Positions 44,973 to 56,929 of a stretch of 64,000 nucleotides of DNA are shown here, in pieces. Origin of the DNA: Spinellus fusiger (taxonomy: Eukaryota; Mucoromycota; Mucoromycetes; Mucorales; Phycomycetaceae); contig JALLLS010000006.1 of assembly GCA_025094145.1 (NCBI GenBank), positions 558,001-622,000 of the forward strand. The letters are read 5' to 3'. The position numbers and the translations under genes are program-made. The notes beneath the pieces are model-generated. The model was not told where the DNA came from, did no database searches, and saw nothing but the letters and a program-made list of their open reading frames with translations. How positions within the stretch are numbered: the stretch's first letter is position 1; each line of letters begins with the position of its first letter.

Positions 44973-45790
44973 CTAGTCAATCAGTCTCTTTCTCTTGAAG
45001 AAACGGCGCAAGTAAAGAATCTGCCATGTTCCCAATCCAACAAGTGTCACCAATGAAAGAACACTGAACCACTTGACGCGGTTGTTGGTAGATTCTGGAC
45101 ATCATAAGCAACTCTTTTCTTTACAAATGACTTACCGTTGGTATCTCTCATGCGTGCTTCTCTGTTCTTCAGATAGTCCATGTCCTCAAGAATCTCATTC
45201 AATGTACTCTCATACTTGCGAAGTTCCACCTCAAGAGGACTCAGCTTTTCTGCCTTTGCAATTTTCTCGTAATCCATGGCATCAGCACCCACACTAAAGG
45301 TAAGATCAATAGTGCGCATGTAGTCTGGTGATTCTCTGAACCCTAGTCATTCTCTTGTCAGCTCTTGTTGTTGAAGTCCCCACTCTTACCATGTTCCAGT
45401 ATGTTGGAGAAGCAGACACTGATAATACCATTCTCATGGGTGTTAAAGGCATTTCGCAGTTCACCCGAGATATCTCTCTTTGATACATAGACAGTCTGGT
45501 GCTCGCTGTTGTCCGACACCTAAACAAGGCCCCACCATAGGGACACATTGGCATTCTATTTCATGTCTAGGGAAATGACAGCCTACCTCGATGTCCACAC
45601 GCTGGTTGTAGCCTTGACCCACCGTCACAGTAACAAGGGCCAACGTGTCTTTGGCCATGTAATGAGAAATACATCGCTGTTCATCATGAGCACGGATAGA
45701 GGGAATGGCTATCAAGTCAAATTTAACAGCCTCTACAAAAGCGCAGAGTGTCAAGACAAGAACGAGCAAGGATGAGCAACAATGCCGCAT
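44973..45790 (-). CDS. ERV25: p24/TMED cargo receptor, ERV25-like (delta subfamily)
   Basis: Four exons: 45790-45587, 45519-45390, 45324-45136, 45094-44973; phases close to 214 residues, the usual p24 length. N-terminal signal peptide ([21 protein letters not shown]), then the GOLD domain ([11 protein letters not shown], paired Cys in [11 protein letters not shown] and ISVCFSN). A coiled coil follows ([38 protein letters not shown]), then [18 protein letters not shown], one membrane helix and a cytosolic tail [13 protein letters not shown]. The FF and basic tail fit COPII/COPI sorting signals of the Erv25/TMED10 type. p24 proteins cycle between ER and Golgi and help select cargo, including GPI proteins. 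Divergent neighbour of MID1. Family firm, subfamily likely. Confidence 0.9.
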
Positions 45791-46038
45791 GATGAGCTTG
45801 GATGAAAGAATGCTGGGTGTAAGGGAAAAAAATAAAGGTAAGCCGCGTGCTGTCCTGTGATTTGATCTTTCCGAGAGACATAGGCTGATTGGCCATAGAG
45901 AGTGACGACACACACACCGTTGGGATTGAATCTCAGTCTTGTCTCCTCGAGCACCTGTCGTGAATCTCCCACTTTAGCAGGCCCATACTTTTTCATGGTG
46001 GCTGTTGGACAGTGATACCTTGCACGAATCTTGCACAC
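45791..46038. promoter_or_regulatory. Shared promoter region of ERV25-like and MID1
   Basis: 248 bp separate the two divergent start codons, so both promoters and 5' UTRs must lie here. No specific element was recognised. Confidence 0.5.
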
Positions 46039-47732
46039 ATGGTGTTCTTTGTTTTTGTTCTTTGTCTCTGCTTAGTGTCTGTTTTTGTTATGGCTCAAGC
46101 ACCTGTCACAGTGCAGCTCAATGACAGCCAAAGTGTCTCATCCGCTCTTCATGCTGGGGGAATGCAGCACTTTTACTTCCCTGTACGTGAGGCAGCAGCC
46201 ACCTCTCTTCCCTCTGCCGTCTCCTCTTCTCTAGCAGCCAAAGCAGTGGCGAAGACAGTGTACTTGACGCTGACCAGTTGTTCTCAGCCACAGCCTCCTG
46301 CCAATTACCAGGGACAGGTGCCTTCTCTGCAAGTGTTTCTGTCGCTGAGTCCCGGGAATACTCTGCCCAGTCCAACTCATGGCATACCTATCAATGCATC
46401 GAGCTACGGGAGGATAGAGTGGACAGACACTGCAACGGATGTGTGGTTGGGTGTAGTGGCCCCCACCCTCAGCCCACAGTGGACAGGCCTGTGGACCTAT
46501 GAAGTGGCTATTTCCACGTCAAGTCAGTCAGTTTCTCTCTCTCTTTCTTTCTTCTTCTTCTCTCTTTTTCTTCTCTCTCTATTGGTGGTGTGAGCTGTCT
46601 ACTTACATTGTAGAGAATAGAATGGGTGCATGGTACGCTTACAGGCACAGCAGAAGAGGCGCCTTTGGTGTTGGACGATACAGACGACACTCATGCGCTA
46701 TTCCTGACGTCTCCTTACACTGCTCCCCAGGCACCCAACACAACCCTCCTGTTCACCAGCCATGTTCCTACTGAACTCTCACTCTCTCTCTGTGCCCTCA
46801 AGCCCTACACACTTCCAGGCCATAATGTGACTACAACAGCAACAACCCGCGGTCCCTCTGTGGCCCCACGACAGCAGCTGTGGGTGTCGAATCTGACAGC
46901 CTCCACCGGGTACACGGTGTATCTTGTGCAGACAGAAGCACAGTCCATGTCCCTGGGATCTCCCTTGGCCTTCCAGACAAAGCCAGCAGGTAAGAATGTC
47001 TTGGGACAAGGAACACAACTGACTGACCTGTCTCTCATAGACACGGGCTGCCAACTGATCCACGACTTGGCCTTCTGCGACCAGGTGGCTTACAGTGTCC
47101 CGGTGGGTCTTGGGACACAGGCAAGTCTGTCCAACATTACCTCCAGCTACGACGCACAAGCCAAGGCTCTCTTCCAACCCTTTGGCACTGCCATTTCCCA
47201 ATTCAACTGCGACACCACCCAGTACTCTCTTGTCAGGGGCTGTGACGACTGTTCAGCGGACTATAAGCGGTGGCTGTGTGCTGTGACGATTCCTCGCTGC
47301 ACCTCCTCCAATGCCATGGTGCCTGGGACACAGGTGCTGGGACAGACTCCAGCCGTTGCAGTCCGGCCCATTGCTGCGAACCAGTCACGGAATCCGTGGG
47401 TGGATCAGACCTATGCCCCCAGTGATTGGGTGGAGCTGCTGCCCTGCATTGATTTATGCTACCGTACTGTCCAGAGCTGTCCGCCCTTTCTTAACTTTTA
47501 TTGTCCTACGGGGGATCTTGCTACTCTCCAGTATGGGTATTGGCAGACAGGCGTCTTGTCGGCCAACAATACGGAGTTTGTTTACAATGCTAACAATCCA
47601 TCGTGCAATCGCGTGGGCCTGAGTCCTTCCTTGTTAGTGATTAGCAGTGATGGCAGACACAGTGGAGTATCTCCGCTTGGAATGATTCTAAGCATAATAG
47701 TACTGTTATGGGTGAATGGGTTGGCTTTCTAG
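46039..47732 (+). CDS. MID1: MID1, stretch-activated calcium channel subunit
   Basis: Three exons: 46039 to about 46517, about 46616-46989 and 47041-47732, giving about 514 residues; the first intron has several possible limits. Signal peptide MVFFVFVLCLCLVSVFVMAQA. The extracellular part has many N-glycosylation sites (NAS, NTT, NLT, NIT, NQS, NNT). It ends in the Cys-rich Mid1 region: GCQLIHDLAFCDQVAYSVP, RGCDDCSADYKRWLCAVTIP, CIDLCYRTVQSCPPFLNFYC. A hydrophobic C-terminus (SPLGMILSIIVLLWVNGLAF) may be a membrane segment or GPI signal. Mid1 works with Cch1 in plasma-membrane calcium influx in fungi. Higher GC and Ser/Thr/Pro richness than upstream genes. Confidence 0.9.
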
Positions 47733-47770
47733 TGCATAGAACATCCGTCACTCTTTATTCATTTTGTTTT

Positions 47771-47806
<36 letters not shown>

Positions 47807-47985
47807 GAGTTGTTTATCTCCACAAACAAGTTCTACTACGATAGACATAGTCCATCTATTGTTATGATGGAAATAAGCCCATGAACACAGCAGATAGCGA
47901 GCTCACAACAAACATATGTGACTGGTGATAGACAAGGTCACTTTCCTCCTTTTCCTCTCTTTCTCTCTCTTTCTCTCTTTCCACC
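47733..47985. other. Intergenic region with a TA microsatellite
   Basis: A (TA)n tract of about 26 bp near 47,777-47,802, and CT-rich sequence just before the APA gene start. Confidence 0.6.
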
Positions 47986-49170
47986 ATGACAGAGCTAGAA
48001 GCCCTCATTCAACAGAAATACACAGCAGCATTGGCTTCAAAGGATATTTACTTTTTCAAAGGAGAAACCACACAAACCACAGCCAGAGATATCAAGGCAA
48101 GTCTCCTCGGAACAAGGCAGTCCTCGGAACAAGGCACTCTTATTTACTCATCAAAGAACAGTTTGAGATCACTCATGTTCCTAGTCTCTGCCATAAACCA
48201 GTGTCAAAAGAAAAAGACAATGAAAACCCCTTTCTATCGCCATCCCCGTCTCTTATTGTACAGGAGAGAAAAGAGCACCGTATTCTTCTCAACAAGTTCT
48301 GTGTTGTCCCTCAGCACATTCTTCTCGTGACAAAAGGCATGTCTTGTTGAGAAGAGACGCGACTAAACTCACAGACAACAGAATTCAGACGTCAAAATGA
48401 ACCTCTTTTCCCTGGAGACATGTATGAGGCGTGGGTGGCTATGACCTCGGCTTCAAAACACACACCCAGTGTGGCCTTTTATAACTGTGGAGACCATTCG
48501 GGTGCAAGGTATGTGGACCCTTGTTCTTCTTCTTTTCCAGTGGCACTAAGTAGATATAATTGACTCTAGCCAGCCCCATAAACACGTCCAAATCATTCCT
48601 CTCAGACACAGTGGAACCCAACCTCCCATCAAGACTGCCTTTGATGAGATAGAGGCACCAAAGGCAGGTCAGTCAGTCAGTCAGCCATACATACACACTC
48701 TTTCTCTTTCTCTCTGCCATGAAAAAGAAGAAGAATGCTAACAGTTCTTTTTTTTTCTAGGCCAACTTTACACAATGAACAAACTCCCTTATGTCCATGT
48801 CATTCTACCCATCGACTGTGCCTTTATCAGCAGCAGCACAGATCCACAAGAAATAGAAGAGTACCTTGGACAGATGTTCTTTGGTCTTTTGGATGGGATG
48901 TTCCAACAAATGCGCCACCATGCCCACACCACCCAGCTGTCGTATAACTTTATCATGACAGAGGAGTTTATGATGCTGGTGCCAAGATCCAAGGCATGCA
49001 TTGGACTGAACTACAGAGACAAGGAACTGGTCTTTCCTATCAATGCATTGGGGTATGCGGGTTTATTGCTATGTAAAACAACAGAAGAAAAGGAAGCCCT
49101 TGAAGCCCATCCTGATCTACTGGAATGGCTTGTGGAGGGGGGTGTTCCATGGTCCCACGAACACGACTGA
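47986..49170 (+). CDS. APA2: ATP adenylyltransferase / Ap4A phosphorylase (APA1/APA2 type)
   Basis: Five exons: 47986-48100, 48157-48336, 48382-48508, 48570-48667, 48761-49170; phases close to 309 residues. It splits diadenosine tetraphosphate with phosphate into ADP and ATP. The HIT-like catalytic signature HSGASQPHKHVQIIPL spans the third intron. N-terminal LEALIQQKYTAAL, ITHVPSLCHKPV and LNKFCVVPQHILLVTKEF, plus C-terminal YNFIMTEEFMMLVPRSKA and INALGYAGLLL, match the family. The second intron has a GC donor (GCATGT...CAG). The first donor (GTCTCC) is weak and was chosen by frame. The gene converges with the rhomboid gene, with 61 bp between stops. APA1 and APA2 cannot be told apart here. 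Confidence 0.88.
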
Positions 49171-49231
49171 ATAAACAACCCAAGTGTAATCTACTTTTTT
49201 TTTCTTCTTTTTCATATATCTATATCTATAT

Positions 49232-50331
49232 CTACTGATCTCCAAGCCGGTTTCCTTCTCCCGGGAAGGCACGGACAGCAGATGGGGTCGTAGAAGGAGG
49301 GGCAGATGGAGAAGGAGCAGTAGAAAAGGCATAAGGAGGAAGAGGGGCAGTAGAATGGATAGGAAGATAGGGTCCACTGCCATCCGCACGAACATAGCGT
49401 CGTGTTCCTGCTATTTTCTGGAGCCAGCCTTCTTCCTCTTGCTGTCGAATGGACTCATCTATAGGCAACAGCACAGAAGGAAGTCTGTGGGTGGCATCTA
49501 TTGTGCAGCACAGAAGAGAGTCAGTGGGCGGATGACAAGAGAGAACTCTTACACAAATAGCCAGCAAGAGCCGCACACAGATGAAGAAGAATGGAAGTGT
49601 TGGGAGCCAGGAAGAAGTAAAAGACAAGAATCAATGCAGGCACAGCACGACCAGGGACTCGAATAGCACCCAACAGCCTAGTGTTCATAATGAATACACA
49701 TTGCGGATGTTATTGGAATCACTTACATGTGGTCCTGTACTTGGCCGTGTTCTTCTTCTTCCTGTAGAACAGAAGCAACTGACAGTGCCACTGCAAATAC
49801 AGAGAACCCTTCAGAGACTGTCCATACCAAGGATCCCTGGAGAGAATGATGAAGAGACACCAAGACTGCCACCAGAACCACATAGGCCATTCCTGGAAGC
49901 AGTCCATAGATAAACAGCAAGATCCACAGGGCTCTAAAGGATCCTTCTTTGTGCTCCAACCGAGTCATGTAGGGAACAGACAGTAGCAGATTATTAATGA
50001 CAAGCACCATGCCTGGAGAAGCCAGTGGATACAAGGCCATTCTAAACACTGGTTCATAGAGTGCATTAGATGAGAGACCAGAACCCTCTTCCTTACCCTC
50101 GCCATTGTAAAGAACCTTGGCTGCACTCAAATACAACCAGTGGCTCATTACTCGCTTGTAATGAGAAGAAAAGACAAACCCAAAGCCATCCACCAGTGTC
50201 AACCCCACCGACGCCAACAAAAGAGCCAGCGTCACTGTAGGAATCCCATCAAAATACTCCTTGATATGACCCATCAGTGTGCGAGTATTGGCTCCTGTCC
50301 TGTCATGATGTGTGTCCAAAGAAGGATTCAT
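49232..50331 (-). CDS. Rhomboid-family membrane protein, RBD2-like
   Basis: Three exons: 50331-49727, 49677-49553, 49497-49232; phases close to 331 residues. At least five hydrophobic segments are visible: IPTVTLALLLASVGLTLV, GMVLVINNLLLSVPY, RALWILLFIYGLLPGMAYVV, FSVFAVALSVASVL and VPALILVFYFFLAP. Rhomboid hallmarks are the FRMALYPLASPG start of the core, LEHKEGSF, and HLCAALAGYL, where the catalytic His is in an HxxxxxxG setting. The catalytic Ser box, normally GxSG, reads TVSE: Ser kept, glycines lost. Tail is Pro/Ser-rich. Rbd2 is a Golgi rhomboid in fungi; whether this one is an active protease is unclear. Divergent from PRE3. Confidence 0.68.
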
Positions 50332-50674
50332 GGTTCACTCAAAAGAGGTAGCACAGTCATGGCCTGCATAAGTTATATATCTGTCTTTTGATTGGTCCAT
50401 TCTTGTTTCTCTCTCTATTTTTATATTAAAAATTGGCTGCTCTTTCCTAATACATTCTGCTCTTGTTTTCTTTCTTTCTCCGCTTCTGTCGATGTCATCA
50501 GTGCCCTGTATGAGCTCTGGAGCTGGCGGGAGTTCAAATAGACACAAGGAACACGTAAGAGCCAAAAGGGATAGCATAACTCGTCTTGGTTTTTCACGTC
50601 CACGCACTCTCCTCTACGCCCATTCACTTTTTTCTCTCTTCCAAACACGACACAGTTGCAGACACACAGACGAC
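50332..50674. promoter_or_regulatory. Shared promoter region of the rhomboid gene and PRE3
   Basis: 343 bp between divergent start codons. I looked for the yeast proteasome control element GGTGGCAAA on both strands and did not see it. Confidence 0.45.
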
Positions 50675-51798
50675 ATGAGCTTAAAATCAGGAGAAGTTAA
50701 TCTCGGCGTATGTACTTTTTTTATTCTCTTTCTGTTTCTTTAGTGAAGAAAGAAAGAAAGAAAGAAATACTTGTCTATTGGAGTGTGCCTATTATTAACC
50801 GCGTTTTATCTCCATTGACACATTCTTTTTATTTTTTTTCTTTTTATTCCATCTACGCATATCCATGGCATTAGACGTCTATTATGGCAGTTCAATACAA
50901 CGGCGGTGTTGTTATGGGAGCCGATTCACGCACCACCACAGGCGCCTACATTGCCAACAGAGTGACAGACAAGCTGACACAAGTACACGACCTTATTTAC
51001 TGTTGTCGATCAGGTTCTGCTGCTGATACTCAGGCCATTGCAGACATGGTCCACTACTATCTGCAGATGTACAGGTAAGGAAGAAAGAAAGAAAGAACAG
51101 AAGAGTGAACTTGGTGCTAGTGTGCAGGAAAACACAAAGCCAGGTGTGAGAACAGCAGCCTCTTTGTTTCAGGAGTTATGCTACCAGAACAAGGACAATC
51201 TTATGGCTGGTATTATTGTGGCTGGTGTGGATGCAACCCATGGTCCTGCTGTCTACAATGTACCCTTGGGAGGATCTCTACACCGACAGCCATTTGCAAT
51301 TGGTGGTGAGTGGCTGTAGCTTCTTTTCAAGAAGAAAGAAAGAAAGAAATCGGATGGGATGGGATGGGATGGGATGAGGTTATTTTACGAGGGAAATGCT
51401 CACCCTTCTTTGTCTTTGGTTTGTTTCTCTCTTACTTAGGCTCTGGATCCACCTATATCTATGGTTACTGTGATGCCAAATACCACGACAATATGACACG
51501 CGAACAGGCCATTGAGTTTGTAAAGAATTGTAAGTGTCTTTTTCTTTTTTAAATTATTATTCTTTATGGAGGTAGAGTCTATGCAGGTGGCTAATGGTAG
51601 AGTGCATAACAGCCCTTTCTCTTGCCATGTCCCGTGATGGTTCTTCGGGTGGTGTCATTCGATTGGCCGTCATTACAACTGAGGGTGTGGAGCGTTTGTT
51701 TGTTCCAGGAGACCAATTGCCTGGTAAGTTCATGGCTCTCACTTGTCCAGCCTACAACAACTCAACACACCTCTTCTACAGTGCATTGGGAGGGATAA
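50675..51798 (+). CDS. PRE3: 20S proteasome subunit beta-1 (PRE3/PSMB6)
   Basis: Six exons: 50675-50707, 50875-51074, 51121-51305, 51440-51529, 51613-51723, 51782-51798; phases close to 211 residues. Exon 1 encodes just the 11-residue propeptide ([11 protein letters not shown]). Exon 2 begins with the codon for the catalytic Thr ([11 protein letters not shown]), so the processing site coincides with the intron. Active-site context is complete: [20 protein letters not shown] (Asp17, Lys33), [10 protein letters not shown], and [16 protein letters not shown] (Ser129 region). Beta-1 carries the caspase-like activity of the proteasome. Converges with RPN2, with 222 bp between the stops. Confidence 0.95.
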
Positions 51799-52020
51799 GT
51801 GTGCAGATGTGGTGGGGTGTTACATATGTGTTGTAGATAAAAGAAAAACAGTCATCTTCTCAAAAGAGAGTCAGTCATTATAAGAATATAACACTTTGCC
51901 TTGATCACTAAAGAAGAAGAGAAAAAAAAGTGCCAGCAGAGGGGAATACACTTGCCATTTTATAGGATTAAAGAAAGAAAAAAAAAGAATTCATTATTTT
52001 CTACATTAAGCAAGACTGGC
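51799..52020. other. Short convergent intergenic region between PRE3 and RPN2
   Basis: 222 bp holding both 3' UTRs and terminators. No extra gene. Confidence 0.6.
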
Positions 52021-55000
52021 TTAATCTTCAAAGGAGTATTCAAACGGTTCAAATGGAGGTGCTTCTTCTTCCACAGACCCTGAACCAGTGGCATCTGCTA
52101 TAGAAACAAGCCCATGCATTAGGTCACGCCTACAAAAAAGCCATTCCATTCCATTACCTCCAGAAGGTGCACTGGGCTCAATCAGGTCCTCTTCTTCGCT
52201 TGGTCTTTTATCTACAAGCATAACAATCCCACCCACAACATTCTTCTTTACAGGCACATAGCGGGAGTCTTCTTTAAGTGAAATGTGTTTGAGTTGAGCA
52301 GGCATAACACGCGCCATGTTATCAAGCACCATAAAGTTTTCTTCCTTCTTCTTCTTCTTGCGCTCTTCCTTGGCGTCCTCTTTCTTCTCTTCTTTGATGG
52401 ACTCCTTGTCCACATCAATGGGATCTCCCTTTTCTTTTTCATTCTTCTTTGCTCGGGCCTTGGCCTTGGCTGTTGTAGAGAGAACAGCAGTGGCTACCTA
52501 GAAAGAGAGGTTATAAGCACCACTCCCGGATGTCCATAAGCAATGGAATGCAATAGAGTGTAGGTTGCTACCTTTTCTACCACAGCAGCAGAGGGGGGCT
52601 TCAGGGCAGGTGGATAAGCAAACAGGGATGGCTTTACATTTGAGATGAACTCAAGTTTAGGTGTCTGTGGAGTAGAGAGAGAGAGAAAGAAAACAGAGTA
52701 AGAAGCAAGACCTCATCACAGTCAGTGGATGTCTGTGGCTTACCTGTAGATTGCTGTTAAGCCCAATGACTGCTGTGGGTGTGAATGCCAAACTAAGCAT
52801 ATGTGTAAGAGGATGCCAGTACCAGAACTGGGTAAAGACAGCCATGCCAATAATAGCAGGCATCTTGGCATGGCCCGAGGGAGAGACAAGGGAGATCGTC
52901 ACATTGCGTCCACCTTGAACAAACACGTTAGTCCATGCACACACACTCTCTCTCTCTCATCTGCCACTGGCTCATAAAAAATAAAAAATAAAACCCCCTC
53001 CACTCACCAGCATCAATAATGCCCTGGGCAAGAGTAGCACCAAAGCGTGCCATGGGATCATCGTGTTTATCACTAATAATCTTCTCATACTGTTTTCGAA
53101 CACCAGCAACCTTGGGATTTGTGTTCTCTGTTTGTTGGACAAGAATCATGGCCTGGGCAATCAGAGCACCCTGACGTACGAAATCAACAGGATCCTTGGC
53201 CATGGGCTCCAGCAGCTCGAGAGCATCCTATAGATAAAGACAGACAGACAGACAGACAGAATCAATCCACTGCCTCTTAAAGATGGAGAATAAGGGAGAT
53301 ATCTGTACCAAATAACCTGTTCCTGCGCACGAAATACCAAGAGCTAGAGAAGCACCGTAACGGACATGAGGATTGTAACTTTCAGAAAGCAGTTGGACAA
53401 TGCGAGGGACTTGTTGGGAGTTTCTCAAGAGAATAAACCCAAGAGCAGTGACAGCAGCACGACGTACATCATCATTCACATCACTCACAGCCACATGAAG
53501 GAGCTTACGAATGGCCTTGTTGTTACCAGTACCGCTGTAGGCCATAGCAATTGTGTAGATACCACCATAGCGCAGGATGGGGTCCTTGTCATCCAACAGC
53601 TGCTGGATCAAAACATCGGCCTGCTCTTCTTTGCCATACATAATAAGAGAAATGCCTACAGCAAGACCGCGGATAATCTTCTCGTGCTGTGTCTCGTGGG
53701 CATACTGAAGCATCTCCTCAATGGCTTCCTGTGAGGCTGTACCCAGCATAACCAATCCCATGGCCAAACCAGCAGCCTCGCCTGCCACTGCACTATCACT
53801 GAAGAGGGTATTTTTGAGTTCGCTGTAGATGCCTACACACATTGAAAGAGAAGGTCAGCTCGGTAGATTCCATGGCCTGTCTTTCTTCATCTATCTATCT
53901 ATCTATCTATCTATCTCTATAGAGAGAGAGAGAGAGAGACTCTACCTTCATCAGCAGTGGCCATACCAGCCACACCCAAACCAAGACATGCTCCGTGCTG
54001 AATAACCTCACCCACAGCATCTCTCAGGGCATTCTTGATGTAATCAAGGATATCAGAGCCATGGTTTGCATTGATAAGACCCAGGGCATAGAGAGATCCG
54101 CCCTCGGAGTAGGCACTTGTGCTGGCAACACCCTCTTGAGGAAGATAAGGTGCCAATAGGTTCATGGACTGCTCCAATTGGCCCTACACACTGCATGACT
54201 ACCTTCTCTTCCTTACAAAGAAACCTTACCTTGTGAATAACACCCAGGGCTGCTGTGGCACTGAACTTGGACCAGTTGGTGGCTCTGGACAACCACTCGA
54301 GATTCTGTCGCAAGAACTCATCACTTGTAGTGCCAGCATGCATAAAGGCATTGGAAAAGGTGACAGCAGAGTGGAAGATGGAGTTTCTAGGCTCCAATGC
54401 CGTCTAAGAAAGAGGAAAAAGAGGAAAAAGAAAACGATTTAGTGCTTGGTATCTGGACTGCCATGGCCACACCTCTTCCTGTGACTTACCTTTGTTGCCT
54501 TGAGAATCATCAAATCTGTGTGGTTGTTTCTGTAGAGGAACTCAAGATGAAGTCGAATGGACTCTTCGCCAGAAAGAATAGAACGAATCTTTTGGAAGGG
54601 TTTGTCTGTCATATTGACCTATGTCCAGTTTGAGTCTTTTCTTCTGATCCCCCTCATCTATTTTTTTTATATAAAAAAGAAAAAAAAGAAAAGAAAAGGA
54701 ACTTACATCTTCACTGCCAGGAGCATCATCCTCAGGAAGAGCCTTGGACACTTTAGAGAGAAACTCCTGAGTAGCATTCTCCTCCAAATCAAATGCAATT
54801 TGATATGCCATAAGCTAGTCCTAGGATCAATACACACCTTTCTATGATGAACAAACACCCACCTCTTCTTCTTTCACCACCAGACTCTGGAGAATAGAAG
54901 CACATTTGGTGGCATCATTCAAGTGCACCAAACACTGGCTGACAGACACATAGTCTGGTTCTTCCAGGGTCTGGTACAAAGTAACAAGCAGGCGGAGGAC

Positions 55001-55296
55001 TTGGTTACGGAACTCTAAATTCTGAACAAGTGTCATGCAGACTTCCAACACATAGGACAGAAGTTTGTTGGCAGGTCCCTTTTTCACAATAGCCTCTACG
55101 ACATCCAATCGATGGGATTCCAAGGCAATACCAATGGCCTGCTCATACTCCTCATCGTCAATGCAGCGGTGGAACATTCTCTCCACAATAGCCTGGAGTC
55201 GTGGGTCTATTTCACTTTCATTTTTGGTGGTTCTTAGTAGAATGTATTTGTCGATGCATTTGGCTTTTGTGTGTGTGTGTGTGTAGGTGTAGGTGT

Positions 55297-55328
<32 letters not shown>

Positions 55329-55859
55329 GTCAGTGGGATATCATCACACAAGGCAGGGGGATCTTACAGATAATAGTTTCTACATATTCGGATGTATCTA
55401 TCAAGTCAAAGGATTGCCCAGCACCAAGAGCAAATGTTAACGAGTCGTCCAACTCTCCCAAGTAGTAGTATATCTTGGTGTACAGGGCATGTAAGTCATT
55501 TTGCTGTCTAGGTGGTGTTTATCTTATTCTTTTTACCTTGGATGTGACAAGAGCAGCCAGTGCACGTTCAGGGAAACTGGTGTCTTCATAGAGTATTTCA
55601 CTGTGCAAAGACGTGTTATTCTTGTACGTTTCCTTGGATAGAATAAAGAGGCTCACTTACATTTTAGCAACAGAGTCTGATATTTCTGCCCAGAACTCAT
55701 TCACAAGGCCATTAAGTTGTTGGAGGGCATAGACCTGCAAGTCGGGCTGCTGTTCATCAAGCAGGGACACAATGCCACCTAGTAGTCAAGCCCTGTAGAT
55801 TAGTTTTTTGTTGTTGAGGAAAGAGAACAGGACGTACTAGCAGATGTGAGAGTCGTCAT
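52021..55859 (-). CDS. RPN2: 26S proteasome regulatory subunit RPN2 (PSMD1)
   Basis: About a dozen or more exons on the minus strand. A 22-nt first exon (55859-55838) joins 55778 to give [18 protein letters not shown], the usual Rpn2 start. Then come [37 protein letters not shown] and [20 protein letters not shown]. The PC-repeat toroid follows: [83 protein letters not shown] and [17 protein letters not shown] Lys/Glu-rich insert (about 52,330-52,450) precedes [17 protein letters not shown] and the tail [12 protein letters not shown]. That tail resembles the C-terminal Rpn13-binding peptide of human Rpn2. Rpn2 is a scaffold of the 19S base. A GATA microsatellite (about 55,297-55,328) and an ATCT/GA tract (about 53,889-53,940) lie in introns. 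Confidence 0.95.
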
Positions 55860-56295
55860 GGAAGATCTTGAATGGATGAAAGGGGTGGAAAAACAGGTGT
55901 GTCTGGGCGCGTCTCGATGGGTGCTTTGGGCTTGCGTGGAAATGGCTATCGACACCTCGCTTCCATACGTAATCAGTGACGTGTTCTATTTTGAAGAGCC
56001 GCCCTAATGCAACAATAGACTCTCCTTAATGGCACACCCTTTCCACCTTAGATTATTATTCCCAGTCTGTAGTCATTTTATAAGGTGTAGTTTATAAGGT
56101 GTATTTCTATAACCACGCTATAACCACGCTATAACCACCCCACTTCCCCTTCACTGGCAATCCTTTCTTCCTCAAAAGTATGGTTTATTTCTCTTGCTTT
56201 GGAGAAACTGTAGCCTTCTCAAATGGAAAACATAAAATCACTCTCCTTTTCTTTTTTCTTTTTTTTTTCAGCCGTTGGTCTCTTACACATCTGTC
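55860..56295. other. Intergenic region between RPN2 and RNPS1
   Basis: 436 bp: RPN2 promoter and RNPS1 3' UTR. ATAACCACGCT is repeated near 56,110-56,135. No gene seen. Confidence 0.55.
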
Positions 56296-56756
56296 TTAAC
56301 GTCTTGGTCTGCTTCTATCTCTGCTGCTGCTTCTACTTCTAGAGGGAGATCGACTGATGCTTCTGCCTCTTCCACGTCGAGGGCTTGAACTTCTGCTACG
56401 TGAATAGCTGTCATAACTTCTGCTTCTGCTGCCAGAGTAGCTCCTGCTGCGAGAATAGCTTCTGGGAGACCGGCTGCGAGAGTACGAGTATCTTCTTCCA
56501 CGACGCACGGGTGATCTGGAGCGGGATCGACTGCGGGAGAAGCGTCTACCACTGCCAATGTAACTGTCGACACGGGGTCCTGGGCCTCCTCCACGTCTTC
56601 TGGGAGGTGACACGTAGCGAGCTAATGGGAGAGTGAGAAGGGTTTCTTTCTTCATCATCATCATCCACACTCTTTTTTTCTTTTCTTTTCTTTTTCTTTT
56701 TAATTGGATCTACACTTACGACGGCGGTTCATGGGAGAAGGAATGCGACGGCGGGA

Positions 56757-56797
<41 letters not shown>

Positions 56798-56897
56798 AGC
56801 GTTGACGGAGAGGAGCCACCTCACATGCCAAGTGCTTACCATCCAATTGTCCCTAGAAAAGAATAAAGATGAGCCCATCTCTTTTCTTTTATATATG

Positions 56898-56929
<32 letters not shown>

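Noticed and set aside
46779..47201. Minus-strand frames of 60-140 residues across MID1.
   Set aside because: Antisense shadows; splice sites, signal peptide and Cys motifs support the plus-strand gene.
51530..51612. A non-canonical intron in PRE3.
   Set aside because: The acceptor at 51,611-51,612 gives [15 protein letters not shown], the conserved sequence, with normal GT-AG ends.
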